Source of the DNA: Hyphomonadaceae bacterium JAD_PAG50586_4
Lineage (GTDB): Bacteria > Pseudomonadota > Alphaproteobacteria > Caulobacterales > Aquidulcibacteraceae
NCBI GenBank assembly: GCA_023242925.1
Contig: CP096134.1
Span: 3,181,501 to 3,245,500, forward strand
Direction of reading: 5' to 3'
Length of the DNA stretch: 64,000 nucleotides
Part shown: piece after piece, positions 1-8,800 of the stretch
Layout of the letters: the number at the start of each line of letters is the position of its first letter
How positions within the stretch are numbered: position 1 is the stretch's first letter
Made by a program: the position numbers and the translations under genes
The notes under the pieces: model-generated
Databases searched by the model: none
The model's input: the letters and a program-made list of their open reading frames with translations, nothing else
What the model was told of the DNA's origin: nothing

Positions 1-629
1 GGATCGGAGATCACTTTGTAACCCGGGTGGCCGCCGCCCACGCGCGTCGTCTTCATCTTGCGCGACGCCGCCAAATCCGCTGGCCCCAAGCAGATGCCGT
101 GCATACGCGGTGACGCGCCAGCGATGGCTTCGACATTGGCCACACCCTGCGCCGTTTCCAAAATCGCGTGGATCATGATCGGGCGCTTCACGTTGTGCTT
201 GGCTTCGAGCAACGCCAGCAGCTGATCCATGTAATGGATGTCCCACGGGCCTTCGACCTTTGGCACCATGATGACGTCAAGCGCATTGCCGACGTTTGCG
301 ACGAGTTCTGTCACATCATCCAAATGCCACGGCGAATTGAGCGCGTTGATGCGGCTCCAATAGCCAACGCCCGCGCTCGCAAAATCGAAGCTCTTGCCCA
401 TCAGAATCGCGCCAGCACGCGCCGCGTCCTTTGCGTCGGCCGGGATCGCGTCCTCCAGATTGGCCAGGATCACGTCCACCTGTTTGGCCATGTCCGGCAC
501 GCGCGCGCGCAGCTTCTCATTATGGGCCGGCACGAAATGGATCATCCGCTCGACCCGGACTGGCAGCTCGCGCATCGGCTCCGGCGCGCCGCTCGCCAGC
601 GGCGCGAAAAACTGACGGGGTGGCTTCAT
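1..629 (-). CDS. HpcH/HpaI-family CoA-ester lyase (L-malyl-CoA/beta-methylmalyl-CoA lyase-like), partial
   Basis: The gene begins at the ATG at 629 and runs off the left edge, so only about 209 N-terminal residues are present. The translated protein carries [12 protein letters not shown] near residues 28-39, the acidic LEDAI at 58-62, SRINALNSP around 92-100, MVPKVE at 121-126 and ILETAQGV near 156-163. These are the CoA/metal-binding signatures of the citrate-lyase-beta/malyl-CoA lyase TIM-barrel family, and the [12 protein letters not shown] start is typical of Mcl proteins that cleave or form L-malyl-CoA and beta-methylmalyl-CoA with glyoxylate. The gene is divergent from accA across about 165 bp. 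The exact substrate cannot be settled from the fragment; citrate lyase-like or malate synthase-like activity remains possible. Confidence 0.85.
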   Translation of the reverse strand, partial: MKPPRQFFAPLASGAPEPMRELPVRVERMIHFVPAHNEKLRARVPDMAKQVDVILANLEDAIPADAKDAARAGAILMGKSFDFASAGVGYWSRINALNSPWHLDDVTELVANVGNALDVIMVPKVEGPWDIHYMDQLLALLEAKHNVKRPIMIHAILETAQGVANVEAIAGASPRMHGICLGPADLAASRKMKTTRVGGGHPGYKVISD

Positions 630-795
630 GGGGCGTCTCGGTCCTGTTCTGTTCGCGCCTGCAACATGATCCGGACCGGGCAAGAGTGCAATCCAGCCCG
701 CCAAGCTGGCGCTTTACCTTGAAGCTCAACCCGCCGCCGCTATTGTCCGCCGCTTCCGGCGGGGCCTCTGCCGCCCCCGCGTCCGAGGACGAGCT

Positions 796-1773
796 TTGCG
801 TACTTATCTGGATTTCGAAAAGCCGGTCGCCGAGATCGAAGCCAAGATCGAAGAGCTTCAGGCGCTGGCCGAAGCCTCCGGCGCGGACGCCATTTCCCAG
901 GGCGTCGAACTCTCGCGCCTGAAAACCAAAGCCGAGAACCAACTGGCGGCGATCTACGCCAAGCTCGACCCTTGGCAGAAGACGCAAGTCGCCCGCCACC
1001 AGGATCGCCCGCGCTTCCGTGACTACGTCGCCGCCCTCGTCACCGATTTCATCGAGCTCTCAGGCGACCGCAAATACGGCGAAGACGCCGCCATCCTCGG
1101 CGGCACCGGCAAATTCATGGGCCGGCCTGTTTTGGTCATGGGCCACGAAAAGGGCCGCACGACCCAGGATCGCCTGAAGCATAATTTCGGCATGGCGCGC
1201 CCTGAAGGCTATCGCAAAGCCGTGCGCTTGATGGACCTCGCCGACAAATTTGGTTTGCCCGTCGTCAGCTTCGTGGACACCGCCGGCGCCTATCCTGGCA
1301 TCGGCGCCGAAGAGCGCGGCCAGGCCGAAGCGATCGCGCGCTCGACCGAACGCTGCCTCACGCTCGGCGTGCCAATGGTGGCCGTCATCGCCGGCGAAGG
1401 CGGCTCAGGCGGCGCCATCGCCATCGCTGCGGCCAACAAAGTTCTGATGCTCGAACACTCGATCTATTCGGTGATCAGCCCCGAGGGTGCGGCCTCCATT
1501 CTCTGGAAGGATTCAGCGCGCGCCAAGGAAGCCGCCACGGCGATGAAGATTACGGCGCAAGATCTGATCGAACTCAAAGTCATCGACCAGGTCATCAAAG
1601 AACCACTCGGCGGCGCACACCGCGAAGCGGGTGCGGCCATCGCCACCGTCGGCGCCGCCATCGCCGAAGCGCTGGACAAACTCGGCAAGCTCGACGCCGC
1701 CGGCCTCCGCGCCCAACGCCGCGACCGCTTCCTGGCGATCGGGCGGTTTGAGGCTGAGGCTGGGGCGGCTTAA
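796..1773 (+). CDS. accA: Acetyl-CoA carboxylase carboxyltransferase subunit alpha
   Basis: A 325-residue protein matching AccA in length and in its whole architecture. The alpha-helical N-terminus ([17 protein letters not shown]) is followed by the crotonase-like carboxyltransferase core with [13 protein letters not shown], the [12 protein letters not shown] segment, [19 protein letters not shown] and [12 protein letters not shown], which form the acetyl-CoA/carboxybiotin site. With AccD it transfers carboxyl from biotin-BCCP to acetyl-CoA to make malonyl-CoA, the first step of fatty acid synthesis, in the cytoplasm. The best start is TTG at 796, giving [10 protein letters not shown]; no ATG is suitably placed. 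AccD and AccBC are not in the window, as is usual for accA. Confidence 0.97.
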   Translation: MRTYLDFEKPVAEIEAKIEELQALAEASGADAISQGVELSRLKTKAENQLAAIYAKLDPWQKTQVARHQDRPRFRDYVAALVTDFIELSGDRKYGEDAAILGGTGKFMGRPVLVMGHEKGRTTQDRLKHNFGMARPEGYRKAVRLMDLADKFGLPVVSFVDTAGAYPGIGAEERGQAEAIARSTERCLTLGVPMVAVIAGEGGSGGAIAIAAANKVLMLEHSIYSVISPEGAASILWKDSARAKEAATAMKITAQDLIELKVIDQVIKEPLGGAHREAGAAIATVGAAIAEALDKLGKLDAAGLRAQRRDRFLAIGRFEAEAGAA

Positions 1774-1813
1774 GCGCCGTCTGCGTCTGCTGCCCTGACG
1801 CAGTACGGAGCAC

Positions 1814-2341
1814 ATGATCTTGGACTTTGTTCGAGCGGACTTGGCGCGGCACCGGGAAGTGCTCACGCGCTTCAACATCGAATACCTCAACTGGATTGGC
1901 GAGGCGGTGCAGCAGCGCTTTGGGCTCTCGCTGGCCGACCTCTTAGGCACGCCAATTCCAGCCTATGTCGAGGGTGCGCTAGAAAAGCTATGCGAGGGCG
2001 CGCCGCCGGCTGGTGTGTTTTACCTTGTGCTTGATGGCGACGCTGTGTTGGGCATGGGCGGATTACGTCGCGTGCGCGAAGGTGTCGGTGAAATCAAACG
2101 CATCTATGTTCCAAAGATTGCACGCGGCGGCGGCCTGGGGGCGAAGATTTTGGATCGGCTCATGGGCGACGCGCGCGGCTTCGGCTATCGCGAGCTTGTG
2201 CTGGATACTGGCCCGTTCATGACTTCCGCGCATCGCTTGTACGAAGCAGCGGGGTTCGTAGATATTCCCGCCTACCCTGAAGTCGAGGCGCCGCAAGCGC
2301 TGCATCACGACTGGCGATTCATGAAGATCGCTCTGAGCTAG
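1814..2341 (+). CDS. GNAT family N-acetyltransferase
   Basis: A 175-residue protein with the GNAT fold order: a variable N-terminus, a beta4-like strand (VGEIKRIYVP, residues 91-100), the acetyl-CoA pyrophosphate loop ARGGGLGAKIL at about 103-113, and a C-terminal segment YRELVLDTGPF...HRLYEAAGF typical of acetyltransferase motif B. It would acetylate a small molecule or protein amine in the cytoplasm; nothing local identifies the substrate. The gene follows accA by about 40 bp and precedes a small phosphatase-like gene by 10 bp, so it may be cotranscribed with the latter. Confidence 0.85.
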   Translation: MILDFVRADLARHREVLTRFNIEYLNWIGEAVQQRFGLSLADLLGTPIPAYVEGALEKLCEGAPPAGVFYLVLDGDAVLGMGGLRRVREGVGEIKRIYVPKIARGGGLGAKILDRLMGDARGFGYRELVLDTGPFMTSAHRLYEAAGFVDIPAYPEVEAPQALHHDWRFMKIALS

Positions 2342-2351
2342 CAGACGGCCG

Positions 2352-2678
2352 TTGAAAAACATCCTCTTCATCTGCAGCCAAAACCGTCTGCGCAGCCCCA
2401 CGGCAGAGCAAATCTTCGCCACGCATCCGGGCGTCGAAACCGCTTCCGCCGGCACGAACAACGACGCGGACAACCCTGTCACGTCTCAATTGCTGCGCTG
2501 GGCCGACATCGTCTTCGTCATGGAGAAGGCGCATCGCAACAAAGTGCAAAAGCGCTTCAAGGCCGACCTCAAACACACGCGCCTGATCTGCCTCGACATC
2601 CCCGACGAGTACGAATTCATGGATGAGGCCTTGGTGCGTTTGCTGCGCGCAAAGGTGACGCGGTTTTTGCCATCTTAA
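2352..2678 (+). CDS. Low-molecular-weight protein-tyrosine-phosphatase-like protein
   Basis: A 108-residue protein starting at TTG 2352 with MKNILFICSQNRLRSPTAEQ. The C8-x5-R14-S15 sequence is a P-loop of the low-molecular-weight phosphatase/arsenate reductase fold, and LICLDIPDEYEFMD near residues 76-89 may supply the general acid. The protein is shorter than classical LMW-PTP (about 150 residues), and resembles a compact conserved family annotated as phosphotyrosine phosphatase-like. Activity towards phosphotyrosine is inference. It lies 10 bp after the acetyltransferase gene. Confidence 0.75.
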   Translation: MKNILFICSQNRLRSPTAEQIFATHPGVETASAGTNNDADNPVTSQLLRWADIVFVMEKAHRNKVQKRFKADLKHTRLICLDIPDEYEFMDEALVRLLRAKVTRFLPS

Positions 2679-2697
2679 CGATCGCCCGCGCGCGGCT

Positions 2698-3162
2698 TTA
2701 GCCCTTGGGCTCCAGCCATTCATGCTCAAGCAGCCGCAAGCGGTTGGTGACGTTCATCAGGAACGCCGTCGACCAGGCGATCAACACCAAACCATTCACC
2801 GCCTCGATCGCGCCCAGCACGCGCCAATTGACGCCAAGCGTCAAATCGCCAAAGCCCAGCGTCGAAAAGCTCACCGTCGAAAAATAGAGCGCTTGCTCGA
2901 AAGTGCCGAACTCGCCGAGCGCGCGATACAACAATGCGTAGGTCCAAACCTGCACGGTGTGCAGCGCGAATATCCCGAACACGACCAAGAGGATCATGCT
3001 GGCCTGCCGCCACGCGCCTTCGTGCGTACGCAGGCGCACATGGGCGCCGCTCATGAGCCGCGTCAGCCACAACAAGCCGAAAAAGTGCGTCAACGTCGTC
3101 ACCGCCACCATCGCGGTGGCCGCGACCAAATTGAGCACAAGTTGGGAGAGCGGAACTTCCAT
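2698..3162 (-). CDS. Two-pore-domain-type ion channel (Ion_trans_2), K+ channel-like
   Basis: A 154-residue membrane protein with hydrophobic segments near 11-34, 55-77 and 115-138 and a re-entrant pore region containing STLGFGD (filter T101-L-G-F-G-D106). The filter is the K+-channel TxGxGD pattern with L-G-F-G instead of the canonical V-G-Y-G, common in bacterial Ion_trans_2 proteins. It would tetramerise in the inner membrane and pass K+ or another monovalent cation. There is no RCK/TrkA regulatory domain. It lies downstream of the nitronate monooxygenase gene, same strand, with an 80-bp gap. The ion selectivity is inferred. Confidence 0.82.
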   Translation of the reverse strand: MEVPLSQLVLNLVAATAMVAVTTLTHFFGLLWLTRLMSGAHVRLRTHEGAWRQASMILLVVFGIFALHTVQVWTYALLYRALGEFGTFEQALYFSTVSFSTLGFGDLTLGVNWRVLGAIEAVNGLVLIAWSTAFLMNVTNRLRLLEHEWLEPKG

Positions 3163-3243
3163 ACCGGCTAAGCCTTGAGGCGTCCGCCGCGCCCCGCATT
3201 GATTGACCTCAAGAGCTTGACGTTCATTGTCCGCTGCGGAGTG

Positions 3244-4388
3244 CTACTCAGCCAAGAACCCTCCCAACCGCTCATACGCGGCCAGAAAATCCTCCTTGAA
3301 TCTCTGCACCACCGCGCCCGCACTCATCGTCTCGTTCATCAGCCCAACGCCTTGGCCGACCCAATAGGTCGCCAATTGTTTCGCGCCCTCGTGATTACCT
3401 TGCGAAAGTTTGTCCACGAGCCGCAGCGGTGGTTCCGAGACGAGCGATTGCAGCGGCATCGGCAGGGGCTTGGGCGCAGTCTCCGCTTCCCACGCATCCG
3501 TCCACGGCGAGCGCAATTGCCGCGACGGTTTTCCGGTGCGCGAGCGCGAACGCACTGTGTCGCGCGAGGATGCAGCGATCATCTTTTCTTTCACGATAGG
3601 ATTGGTTTCGGCTTCCGTCGTCGTCAGCCACACCGAACCACACCACGCGCCGGCCGCGCCCATGCACATCGCCGCCGCCATCTGCGCGCCGGTCACGATG
3701 CCGCCCGCCGCCAAGATCGGCGTCTTTGCGCCAATCTTGGCCAACGCGGTCGCCACTTCCGGCACCAGCACCATCGTCGATACATCCCCGCAATGCCCGC
3801 CCGCTTCGCCGCCAGCGACGACGAGAATATCGACGCCCGCCTGCACCTGCGCGATCGCGTGCTCCTTGGCGCCAACCAACGCCGCCACCGCCACACCGTG
3901 CTGCTTGCCCTTCTCCAGCATTGCCTTCGGCGGCACGCCCAGCGCATTGGCGATCAGTTTGATCGGATACTGAAACGCCACGTCCAAAGAGTTCGCAGCC
4001 CCTCTTCACGCAAGCTCTGCGCAAACCCGGTGGCGCCGCGCCGCGCTTCAGCCAGATCGCCCGCATCGACGCCATGCTTGCTCAACACGCTCGCGGCGAA
4101 ATCGGTATGCGTCTTCGGCACGGCGGCGACGATCTGATCGACGTCGAATTTCTGGCCTTTACCTTCGAACTCGTTCGGTACGATGAGATCGACGCCGTAG
4201 GGCTTGCCGCCGCAATGCGCGTCGATCCAATCGAGCTCCTCGCGCAGCCGCTCGGGCGACGAACCCGCCGCGCCAAACACGCCCATGCCGCCCGCGCGCG
4301 ACACGGCCGCGACCACGTCGCGGCAATGGGAAAACGCGAGCAGCGGAAATTCAATGCCGAGCATGTCGCAAATCGGCGAACGCATCAT
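3244..4388 (-). CDS. NAD(P)H-dependent flavin oxidoreductase / nitronate monooxygenase (frameshifted)
   Basis: Two overlapping reading frames together encode one protein of about 381 residues: 4388 down to about 3988 gives the N-terminus (SPICDMLGIEFPLLAF, SRAGGMGVFGA) and 3987 down to 3244 the rest (DVAFQYPIKLIANALG, DILVVAGGEAGGHCGD, LAAGGIVTGAQMAAAM, NETMSAGAV). These are the FMN-binding TIM-barrel motifs of 2-nitropropane dioxygenase/nitronate monooxygenase, which oxidise alkyl nitronates. The frames join if one base is added to the AAA run at 3986-3988 (TTT on the coding strand), restoring R-T-L-L-D-V-A-F. The upstream sequence has a good GGGAGG ribosome site before ATG 4388. I consider the break a likely assembly error. 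Confidence 0.85.
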
Positions 4389-4422
4389 GGCGGCCTCCCT
4401 TGTTTCGAGAGAGCCTAAGCCT

Positions 4423-6302
4423 TCAAAGCGGCAGCGTCACGCGCAACAGCGCGCCTCTCTCTGCGTCAAGGATCACAATCGCGCCGCCATGCGCGCGGGC
4501 AATCGATTGCGCCGCCGCTAAGCCCAGGCCCGCGCCGCGCGTGCCCTCTTCATTCAAGCGTACGAACGGCTCGAACACGCTCTCGCGTTTGTCCGCCGGT
4601 ATGCCAGGGCCATCATCCGCGACGTCAACCACCACTTGCGTCTCTTCACGCGTCAGATCGATCCGCGCCCGTTCGCCATATTTCAGCGCGTTCTCGACGA
4701 GGTTGCCGAAGAGCCGCTTCAGGCCCAGCGACTGGCCGGTAATGATCAAACGATCCTCGCCCGTGAAGGTCACATCGCGACCGGCTTCGCAATGATCGCT
4801 GGCGATGCTCTCCAACAGCGACGAGAGATCAAGCCGCACGCGCGCTTCTTCCGCCGGATCGTCGCGCGCGAAGGCGATGAAGCTCGCCACCAGCGCTTCG
4901 ACTTCGCCGATCTCTTTGGCCATGCGCTCGCGCTGCTCTGGCAGCGCGTTTTCCGCCGCCAAGCGCAAGCGCATCAAAGGCGTGCGCATGTCGTGCGCCA
5001 CCGCCGCCAGCGTCTTGGTGCGATCGGCGATCAGCGCGCGCAGACGCGCCTGCATCGTGTTCACCGCACGCGCGGCCCCGCGCAGCTCTTGGGGGCCCTC
5101 TTCCTTCACCGGCTCGCTTTGCGGATCGACGCCGACCGCTTGCACTGCATTCGAAAAATTCCGGATCGGACGCGTCAGCCGGCGCGTGAACAACATGGCC
5201 AACAGCGACAATACCAAGAGCGTGCCGCCAATCACGCCAGCCGCGCGCAGCACCCAGCCGATCTCCGCCCAGTTTCGCCCTTGCGTCATCACCAGCCAGC
5301 GACCGTCCGGCAATTCGGCGCCAACTTGGAACCCAGAGAGCAACACCACCCCTCGGGCGCCGGCGCAAAGATTGGCGTGGGCGGCAATGGCGGCGCTGGC
5401 GTCGTCGGCCATGCACGCGTGTTTGTGCGCGCGCGCGGCGCCGCCGGCGCTTCTGGCGCGGCCGGCGGCGATGGCGCTGGGGACGCGTCGGGACCAACAT
5501 TAGGCGGCGCGATCACCAGCACCTCACGGATTTCGGGAATGTCCGGCACGTCCGGCGGCTCGATATGCACGACGTGATCGCCATGCTCGCCCATCGCTTC
5601 GGCGCGGCGCTCGGCAAGTTCGGCGCGACGTTCTGCTTCCGCCGCCAAGCGTTCGGCCATGCGCTCTGCTTGCTCAGCGTGACGCTCCGCCAATGCTTCC
5701 GCAGCCGCTGCTCGCGCTTCAGCGGCGCGTTCTGCGGCATCCTGCGCGCGCTCGACGGCGCGCTCGATCGCATCGGCCCGGCGTTCCGCTTCGCGCTCGG
5801 CAGCCTCGACGCGACGCTCGGCTTGTTCGGCCTCGTGCTCGTGCTGATATTCAGCGCTATCCATTTCCGCACGAATGCGCTCGGCCTCCGCCGCCGCGAC
5901 CTCCGCATCACGCGTGAGCTCGTCCATATTCGCAACGCGAAACACGATCGATTCATTGCGCTCGACGTGTTGGGCGTAGAGCCGCACTTGCTCGGGACGC
6001 AGTTCGAGCGCGATCGCGAGCTGCGCCGTCGCCGGGCGCACATGCACCGAATGGGTTTCGCGCGGCGGCTCATCGCGCACCACCCAGGTGACGCCATCCT
6101 CGTTCATGGGCCGCCCGGCGGCGAGCATGTAATCGTAGCCCGCTTCGAAGTGATCGGTGATCTTGTCGGCGCGCATCACGTCCGGCGGCCTTGGCGGCAG
6201 GAAGATCACGATCGCCAAGGTCGCCACGAACGCAGCCGCCAGCGCCAGCGCCACGAGTGCGCCAAGATACGCTGCAATGGGAAGGCCGCGCACGTCGCCC
6301 AT
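4423..6302 (-). CDS. Sensor histidine kinase, EnvZ type, with long periplasmic coiled coil (frameshifted)
   Basis: About 625 residues once two frames are joined. N-terminus from 6302: a TM segment (about residues 8-34), then a periplasmic domain including an Ala/Glu/Arg heptad coiled coil at about 120-235 and a Pro-rich stretch. After the frame change come a second TM (near 5250-5190), HAMP, HisKA box AVAHDMRTPLMRLRL, N box NLVENALKYGE, and G boxes DDGPGIPADKRE and GAGLGLAAAQ. The frames join with one extra base in CCCC at 5349-5352 (GGGG to GGGGG on the coding strand). The start overlaps the response-regulator stop by one base (TAATG), so the pair is translationally coupled. The unusual coiled-coil sensor domain resembles the divergently encoded EF-hand protein. 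Confidence 0.88.
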
Positions 6303-7012
6303 TAGGCGCTCGGTTTCACTGCGAAAAGATATCCCTCACCCCGGACGGTGCGGATAATCTCAGGCGCGCCGCGTCGTTCCAGCTTGCGCCGCAGGCGGCT
6401 CACCTGAACATCGACAGCGCGATCGAACACATCGCCGTCATTGTCGAACGCGAAATCCAACAATTGCTCACGCGAGAGTACGCGTTGCGGCCGCTCCACG
6501 AACGCGCGCAGCAAACGAAACTCGCCCGCCGACAAGGGGATCACAACATCATCGGGATCGATCAGCTCACGCCGTGCGATATCCATGCGGAAACCAGCAA
6601 AACGCACCGCGTCCGCACTCGCGCGATCGGTATCGCGGCCACGGCGCAGCACCGCGCGCGCCCGCGCCACCAATTCACGCGGATTGCAGGGCTTCGGCAG
6701 ATAATCGTCGGCGCCGATTTCCAAGCCCACGATCCGATCCGCGTCATCGCCCAAAGCCGAAAGCATAATGATCGGCGGCCCGCCCTTGCCGGAAAGCCGT
6801 TTGCAGGCCGAGAGCCCATCCTCGCCCGGCATCATCAGGTCGAGCACGATGAGATCGGCGCCCTTGGCCGCCAGCGCCTTTTCCATCGACGGCACGTCGC
6901 CGGCGGAATGCGCATTAAAGCCGGCGCGCTGAAACACCTCGACCAGACCGGCGCGGATTTCCGGGTCGTCGTCGACGATCAGCACAGAGGGCGCTTGGAG
7001 GGCGTCAGTCAT
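6302..7012 (-). CDS. OmpR-family response regulator
   Basis: 236 residues from the ATG at 7012 (MTDALQAPSVLIVDDDP). The receiver has D14-D15-D16, phosphoacceptor D58 in VLDLMMPGEDG, S85 and K107 (LPKP). The C-terminal winged helix has LSAGEFRLLRAF, DRAVDVQVSRLRRKLE and IRTVRGEGYLF, the OmpR/PhoB DNA-binding signature. It would be phosphorylated by the kinase encoded immediately downstream. A longer reading to 7072 exists but its first 20 residues look unrelated; ATG at 7021 is a second option. No Shine-Dalgarno precedes 7012, while a TATAAT lies 8 bp upstream, so the mRNA may be leaderless. Confidence 0.92.
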   Translation of the reverse strand: MTDALQAPSVLIVDDDPEIRAGLVEVFQRAGFNAHSAGDVPSMEKALAAKGADLIVLDLMMPGEDGLSACKRLSGKGGPPIIMLSALGDDADRIVGLEIGADDYLPKPCNPRELVARARAVLRRGRDTDRASADAVRFAGFRMDIARRELIDPDDVVIPLSAGEFRLLRAFVERPQRVLSREQLLDFAFDNDGDVFDRAVDVQVSRLRRKLERRGAPEIIRTVRGEGYLFAVKPSA

Positions 7013-7019
7013 GGCGAGC

Positions 7020-7048
7020 ATTATAATAGCGCCAAAACCCTTAAAACA
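7020..7048 (-). promoter_or_regulatory. Putative -10 box (TATAAT) of the response-regulator/kinase operon
   Basis: On the minus strand a perfect TATAAT occupies 7025-7020. A transcript starting the usual 6-7 bases downstream would begin at or next to the A of ATG 7012, predicting a leaderless mRNA. The -35 region (around 7048-7043, TGTTTT) is a poor match, which would fit activator-dependent or autoregulated transcription. Prediction from sequence only. Confidence 0.4.
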
Positions 7049-7194
7049 GGCGCCGCCCCAGCAGCGGCGCATGGCCGGGAGATAGCTCGCCCATGTTTCG
7101 CCAATGTTTCAGCACTGACGTACGCAGGAAACGCTAGGTCCTCATGGTCCGCCCCATCGAAATCGCCCGTTCGGGCATGAGAGGGGAATTTACC

Positions 7195-8112
7195 ATGAGA
7201 CTGGCCTTGGCCCTGGGTGTGGCCGTTGCAGCGCTGACCGTCGCCGCTTACGCCGCCAACCCGGATCGCGCGCGCATCCATATCCGCCACGCGGGCGCGG
7301 CGATGATCAGCTATGACGCCAATGAGGATGGCTGGTTGACGCGGGACGAAGCCGCCGCGGCCGCTGACGCCACGTTCGTGCGCCTCGATTCCAACAATGA
7401 CGGGCGGCTCGATCAGTCCGACCGCCGCGATCGGATCCACATTCGTGAACACGGCGTCGAAATGCGCATCGATGGCGGTCTCGATGGCGAGGTCACCGTG
7501 ATTGAAAACGGCGTCCGCACCACGCGCCGCCTCACCGCCGAAGAGCGCGAACGCATAGAGCGCAACATCGCCGAAGCCGAGCGCCACCGTGAGCACGCCG
7601 AACTCATGGCTGAGCAGGCCGAAGAACAGGCGGAACAGGCCGCCGAACACGCAGAACGCGCCGCTGAGCGCATCGCCGAACACGCCGAACGCGTGGCCGA
7701 GCTCGCCGCCGAACGTGCCGAGCGGCGCGCGGAAATGGTCGAGCGCCATATCGCCCGCACCGGCGACCACCACGAGCGCCACGTCATCATCATTCGTGGC
7801 GATGGCGACGAAGCCGAGCTGCTCGACGGCGATTTCGTCGCGCCCGTCCCACCCATGGCGCCGATGCCGCCCATGCCGGTGATCGCGCCGCTGCCGCCGC
7901 ACCCGCCGATGTTCATGATGGCGGCGCTGCACAACAGCGAAGCCGACACGAATAATGACGGCGCGCTCTCCCGCGAGGAATTCCGCGCCCAGCAGCTGCG
8001 CTTCTTCGACGCCAACGACGCCAATGGCGACGGCCGCGTCCAGTTCGAGCCGCCCGAAGCGCCGGCGCCCCCGCAAGCCCCCGAGCCGCCCACGCCGCCG
8101 CATCGGCGTTAG
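7195..8112 (+). CDS. Periplasmic EF-hand protein with central Glu/Ala/Arg coiled coil
   Basis: 305 residues from ATG 7195, which follows GAGAGGGG; the longer in-frame ATG at 7144 would bury the signal peptide. Residues 1-20 (MRLALALGVAVAALTVAAYA) are an export signal. EF-hand loops: D41-A-N-E-D-G46, D65-S-N-N-D-G70, and near the C-terminus DTNNDGALSREE and DANGDGRVQFE. Between the pairs lies a charged heptad-like helix at about 110-185 rich in AERxAE, then a Met/Pro-rich linker (PMAPMPPMP). It should bind Ca2+ in the periplasm. It is transcribed divergently from the two-component system, whose sensor domain has a matching coiled coil and a similar H-V-V-H-I / H-V-I-I-I transition, so a sensor-partner relationship is plausible but unproven. 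Confidence 0.85.
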   Translation: MRLALALGVAVAALTVAAYAANPDRARIHIRHAGAAMISYDANEDGWLTRDEAAAAADATFVRLDSNNDGRLDQSDRRDRIHIREHGVEMRIDGGLDGEVTVIENGVRTTRRLTAEERERIERNIAEAERHREHAELMAEQAEEQAEQAAEHAERAAERIAEHAERVAELAAERAERRAEMVERHIARTGDHHERHVIIIRGDGDEAELLDGDFVAPVPPMAPMPPMPVIAPLPPHPPMFMMAALHNSEADTNNDGALSREEFRAQQLRFFDANDANGDGRVQFEPPEAPAPPQAPEPPTPPHRR

Positions 8113-8160
8113 GCCCCTGGCCGGGGCGTCCCCAGGCGTCCCGGCATCTTCTCTTCAGAA

Positions 8161-8210
8161 CGTGACCAAGGTCACAGCTACCCCTGCATCCAAAGCCTAG
8201 GTTGGGTGCA
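8161..8210 (+). promoter_or_regulatory. Crp/Fnr-type operator plus -10 region upstream of microprotein copy 1
   Basis: 8161-8176 reads CGTGACCAAGGTCACA, a match to TGTGA-N6-TCACA with only the first base changed; its core GTGACC-AA-GGTCAC is a perfect palindrome. The centre (8168.5) lies 29.5 bp before TAGGTT at 8198-8203. If that hexamer is the -10 (-12 to -7), transcription starts at 8210 and the operator is centred at -41.5, class II activator geometry. The same 29.5-bp distance recurs at copies 5 and 7. Confidence 0.6.
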
Positions 8211-8263
8211 TCAAGAGATCAGACACCGGCGCACAAACGCCCAAACGAAATTCGGAGCCTCCC

Positions 8264-8356
8264 ATGACCAAGTTTTTCAGCCTCATCGCCGCCGCCGCCC
8301 TCTTCGCCCCGGTCGCGTTCGCTACGGCCGCCCAAGCTGCTTTGATCGTCGCCTGA
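8264..8356 (+). CDS. 30-residue hydrophobic microprotein, family copy 1
   Basis: A 93-bp gene, ATG to TGA, with GGAG at 8254-8257 six bases before the start. The protein starts MTKFFSLIAAAALFAPV and ends QAALIVA: one Lys at position 3, then a continuous hydrophobic stretch with a central F-A-P and one Gln at position 24. All seven copies in this window are exactly 30 codons and share MTK, xFAPxA and QAA[LQ][IM]V. It has its own operator-promoter and terminator. It resembles a signal peptide with nothing behind it, or a single-pass membrane microprotein; a type I toxin or a regulator of a membrane complex is also conceivable. No known family recognised. Confidence 0.75.
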   Translation: MTKFFSLIAAAALFAPVAFATAAQAALIVA

Positions 8357-8387
8357 TCCCCCAAACCCGCCTGCGACGGTCATACGG

Positions 8388-8425
8388 AAGGCGCGGACCC
8401 CCAAGGTCCGCGCCTTAAATTTTGC
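8388..8425 (+). terminator. Terminator hairpin of microprotein copy 1
   Basis: Perfect 12-bp stem AAGGCGCGGACC (8388-8399), loop CCCAA, GGTCCGCGCCTT (8405-8416), then an A/T-rich tail with four Ts. The same GCGCGGAC stem reappears after copies 2, 4 and 5, so the terminator was duplicated with the gene. Confidence 0.8.
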
Positions 8426-8437
8426 TCTTCTCGGACC

Positions 8438-8461
8438 GCCGGCGCCCTCGCCGGCTTTTTT
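8438..8461 (+). terminator. Second rho-independent terminator
   Basis: GCCGGCG (8438-8444), loop CCCT, CGCCGGC (8449-8455), followed by six Ts (8456-8461). A canonical strong terminator that insulates copy 1 from copy 2. Confidence 0.85.
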
Positions 8462-8524
8462 GTTTCAGCTTACAAGCCATCGCACTTTCGCATACGAGTC
8501 CTGCGCGCAGATTTTTTGCTGAAT

Positions 8525-8562
8525 GCGCATCCAACCAAAGCGGCAGCGGCATCTCTTAGTCA
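8525..8562 (+). promoter_or_regulatory. Two-block upstream element of microprotein copy 2
   Basis: GCGCATCCAA at 8525-8534 and GCGGCATCTCTTAGTCA at 8546-8562. CATCC and GGCATC are separated by 15 bp, and GGCATC begins 47 bp before the ATG. Copies 3 and 4 have the same two blocks, the same 15-bp gap and the same 47-bp distance. This looks like a promoter of an alternative (possibly ECF) sigma factor, but I cannot name the factor, and conserved 5-prime-UTR structure is an alternative. Confidence 0.5.
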
Positions 8563-8594
8563 TCGAACAACGAAACACTTTAAGAGAGACCGAG

Positions 8595-8687
8595 ATGACC
8601 AAGATCGCCAGCTTCGCCGCCGCTTTTGTTTTGTTTGCACCGATCGCTGTTGCGGTCCTGATGCAAGCGGCGCAGATCGTGATGTGA
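8595..8687 (+). CDS. 30-residue hydrophobic microprotein, family copy 2
   Basis: Begins MTKIASFAAAFVLFAPI and ends QAAQIVM; 30 codons with TGA stop. Preceded by AGAGAGACCGAG, a purine-rich ribosome site. It differs from copies 1 and 5 in having I-A after MTK and QAAQ rather than QAAL near the end. Its upstream region is nearly identical to that of copy 3. Function unknown; membrane insertion is inferred from the uninterrupted hydrophobic stretch after Lys3. Confidence 0.72.
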   Translation: MTKIASFAAAFVLFAPIAVAVLMQAAQIVM

Positions 8688-8715
8688 TCCTCCCACACAT
8701 GACGAACACGCGAAG

Positions 8716-8743
8716 ACGCGGACCCGCAAAGGTCCGCGTTTTT
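8716..8743 (+). terminator. Terminator of microprotein copy 2
   Basis: ACGCGGACC (8716-8724), loop CGCAAA, GGTCCGCGT (8731-8739), followed by a T run to 8743. It shares the CGCGGACC stem with the copy-1 terminator. Confidence 0.85.
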
Positions 8744-8800
8744 GCTTTATGGGCGTGGGTTTTTCGCGCGCATTTTAGTTTGAAAAATTCTTGCGCGATC

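Noticed and set aside
3954..4388. Nitronate monooxygenase N-terminus as a separate 144-residue protein
   Set aside because: It ends in an unnatural tail and the missing remainder follows immediately in the next frame; better read as one frameshifted gene.
7021..8103. Minus-strand 360-codon frame over the EF-hand gene
   Set aside because: Gly/Ala/Arg/Val-rich mirror of the coiled-coil coding region; the plus strand has a signal peptide and four EF-hand loops.
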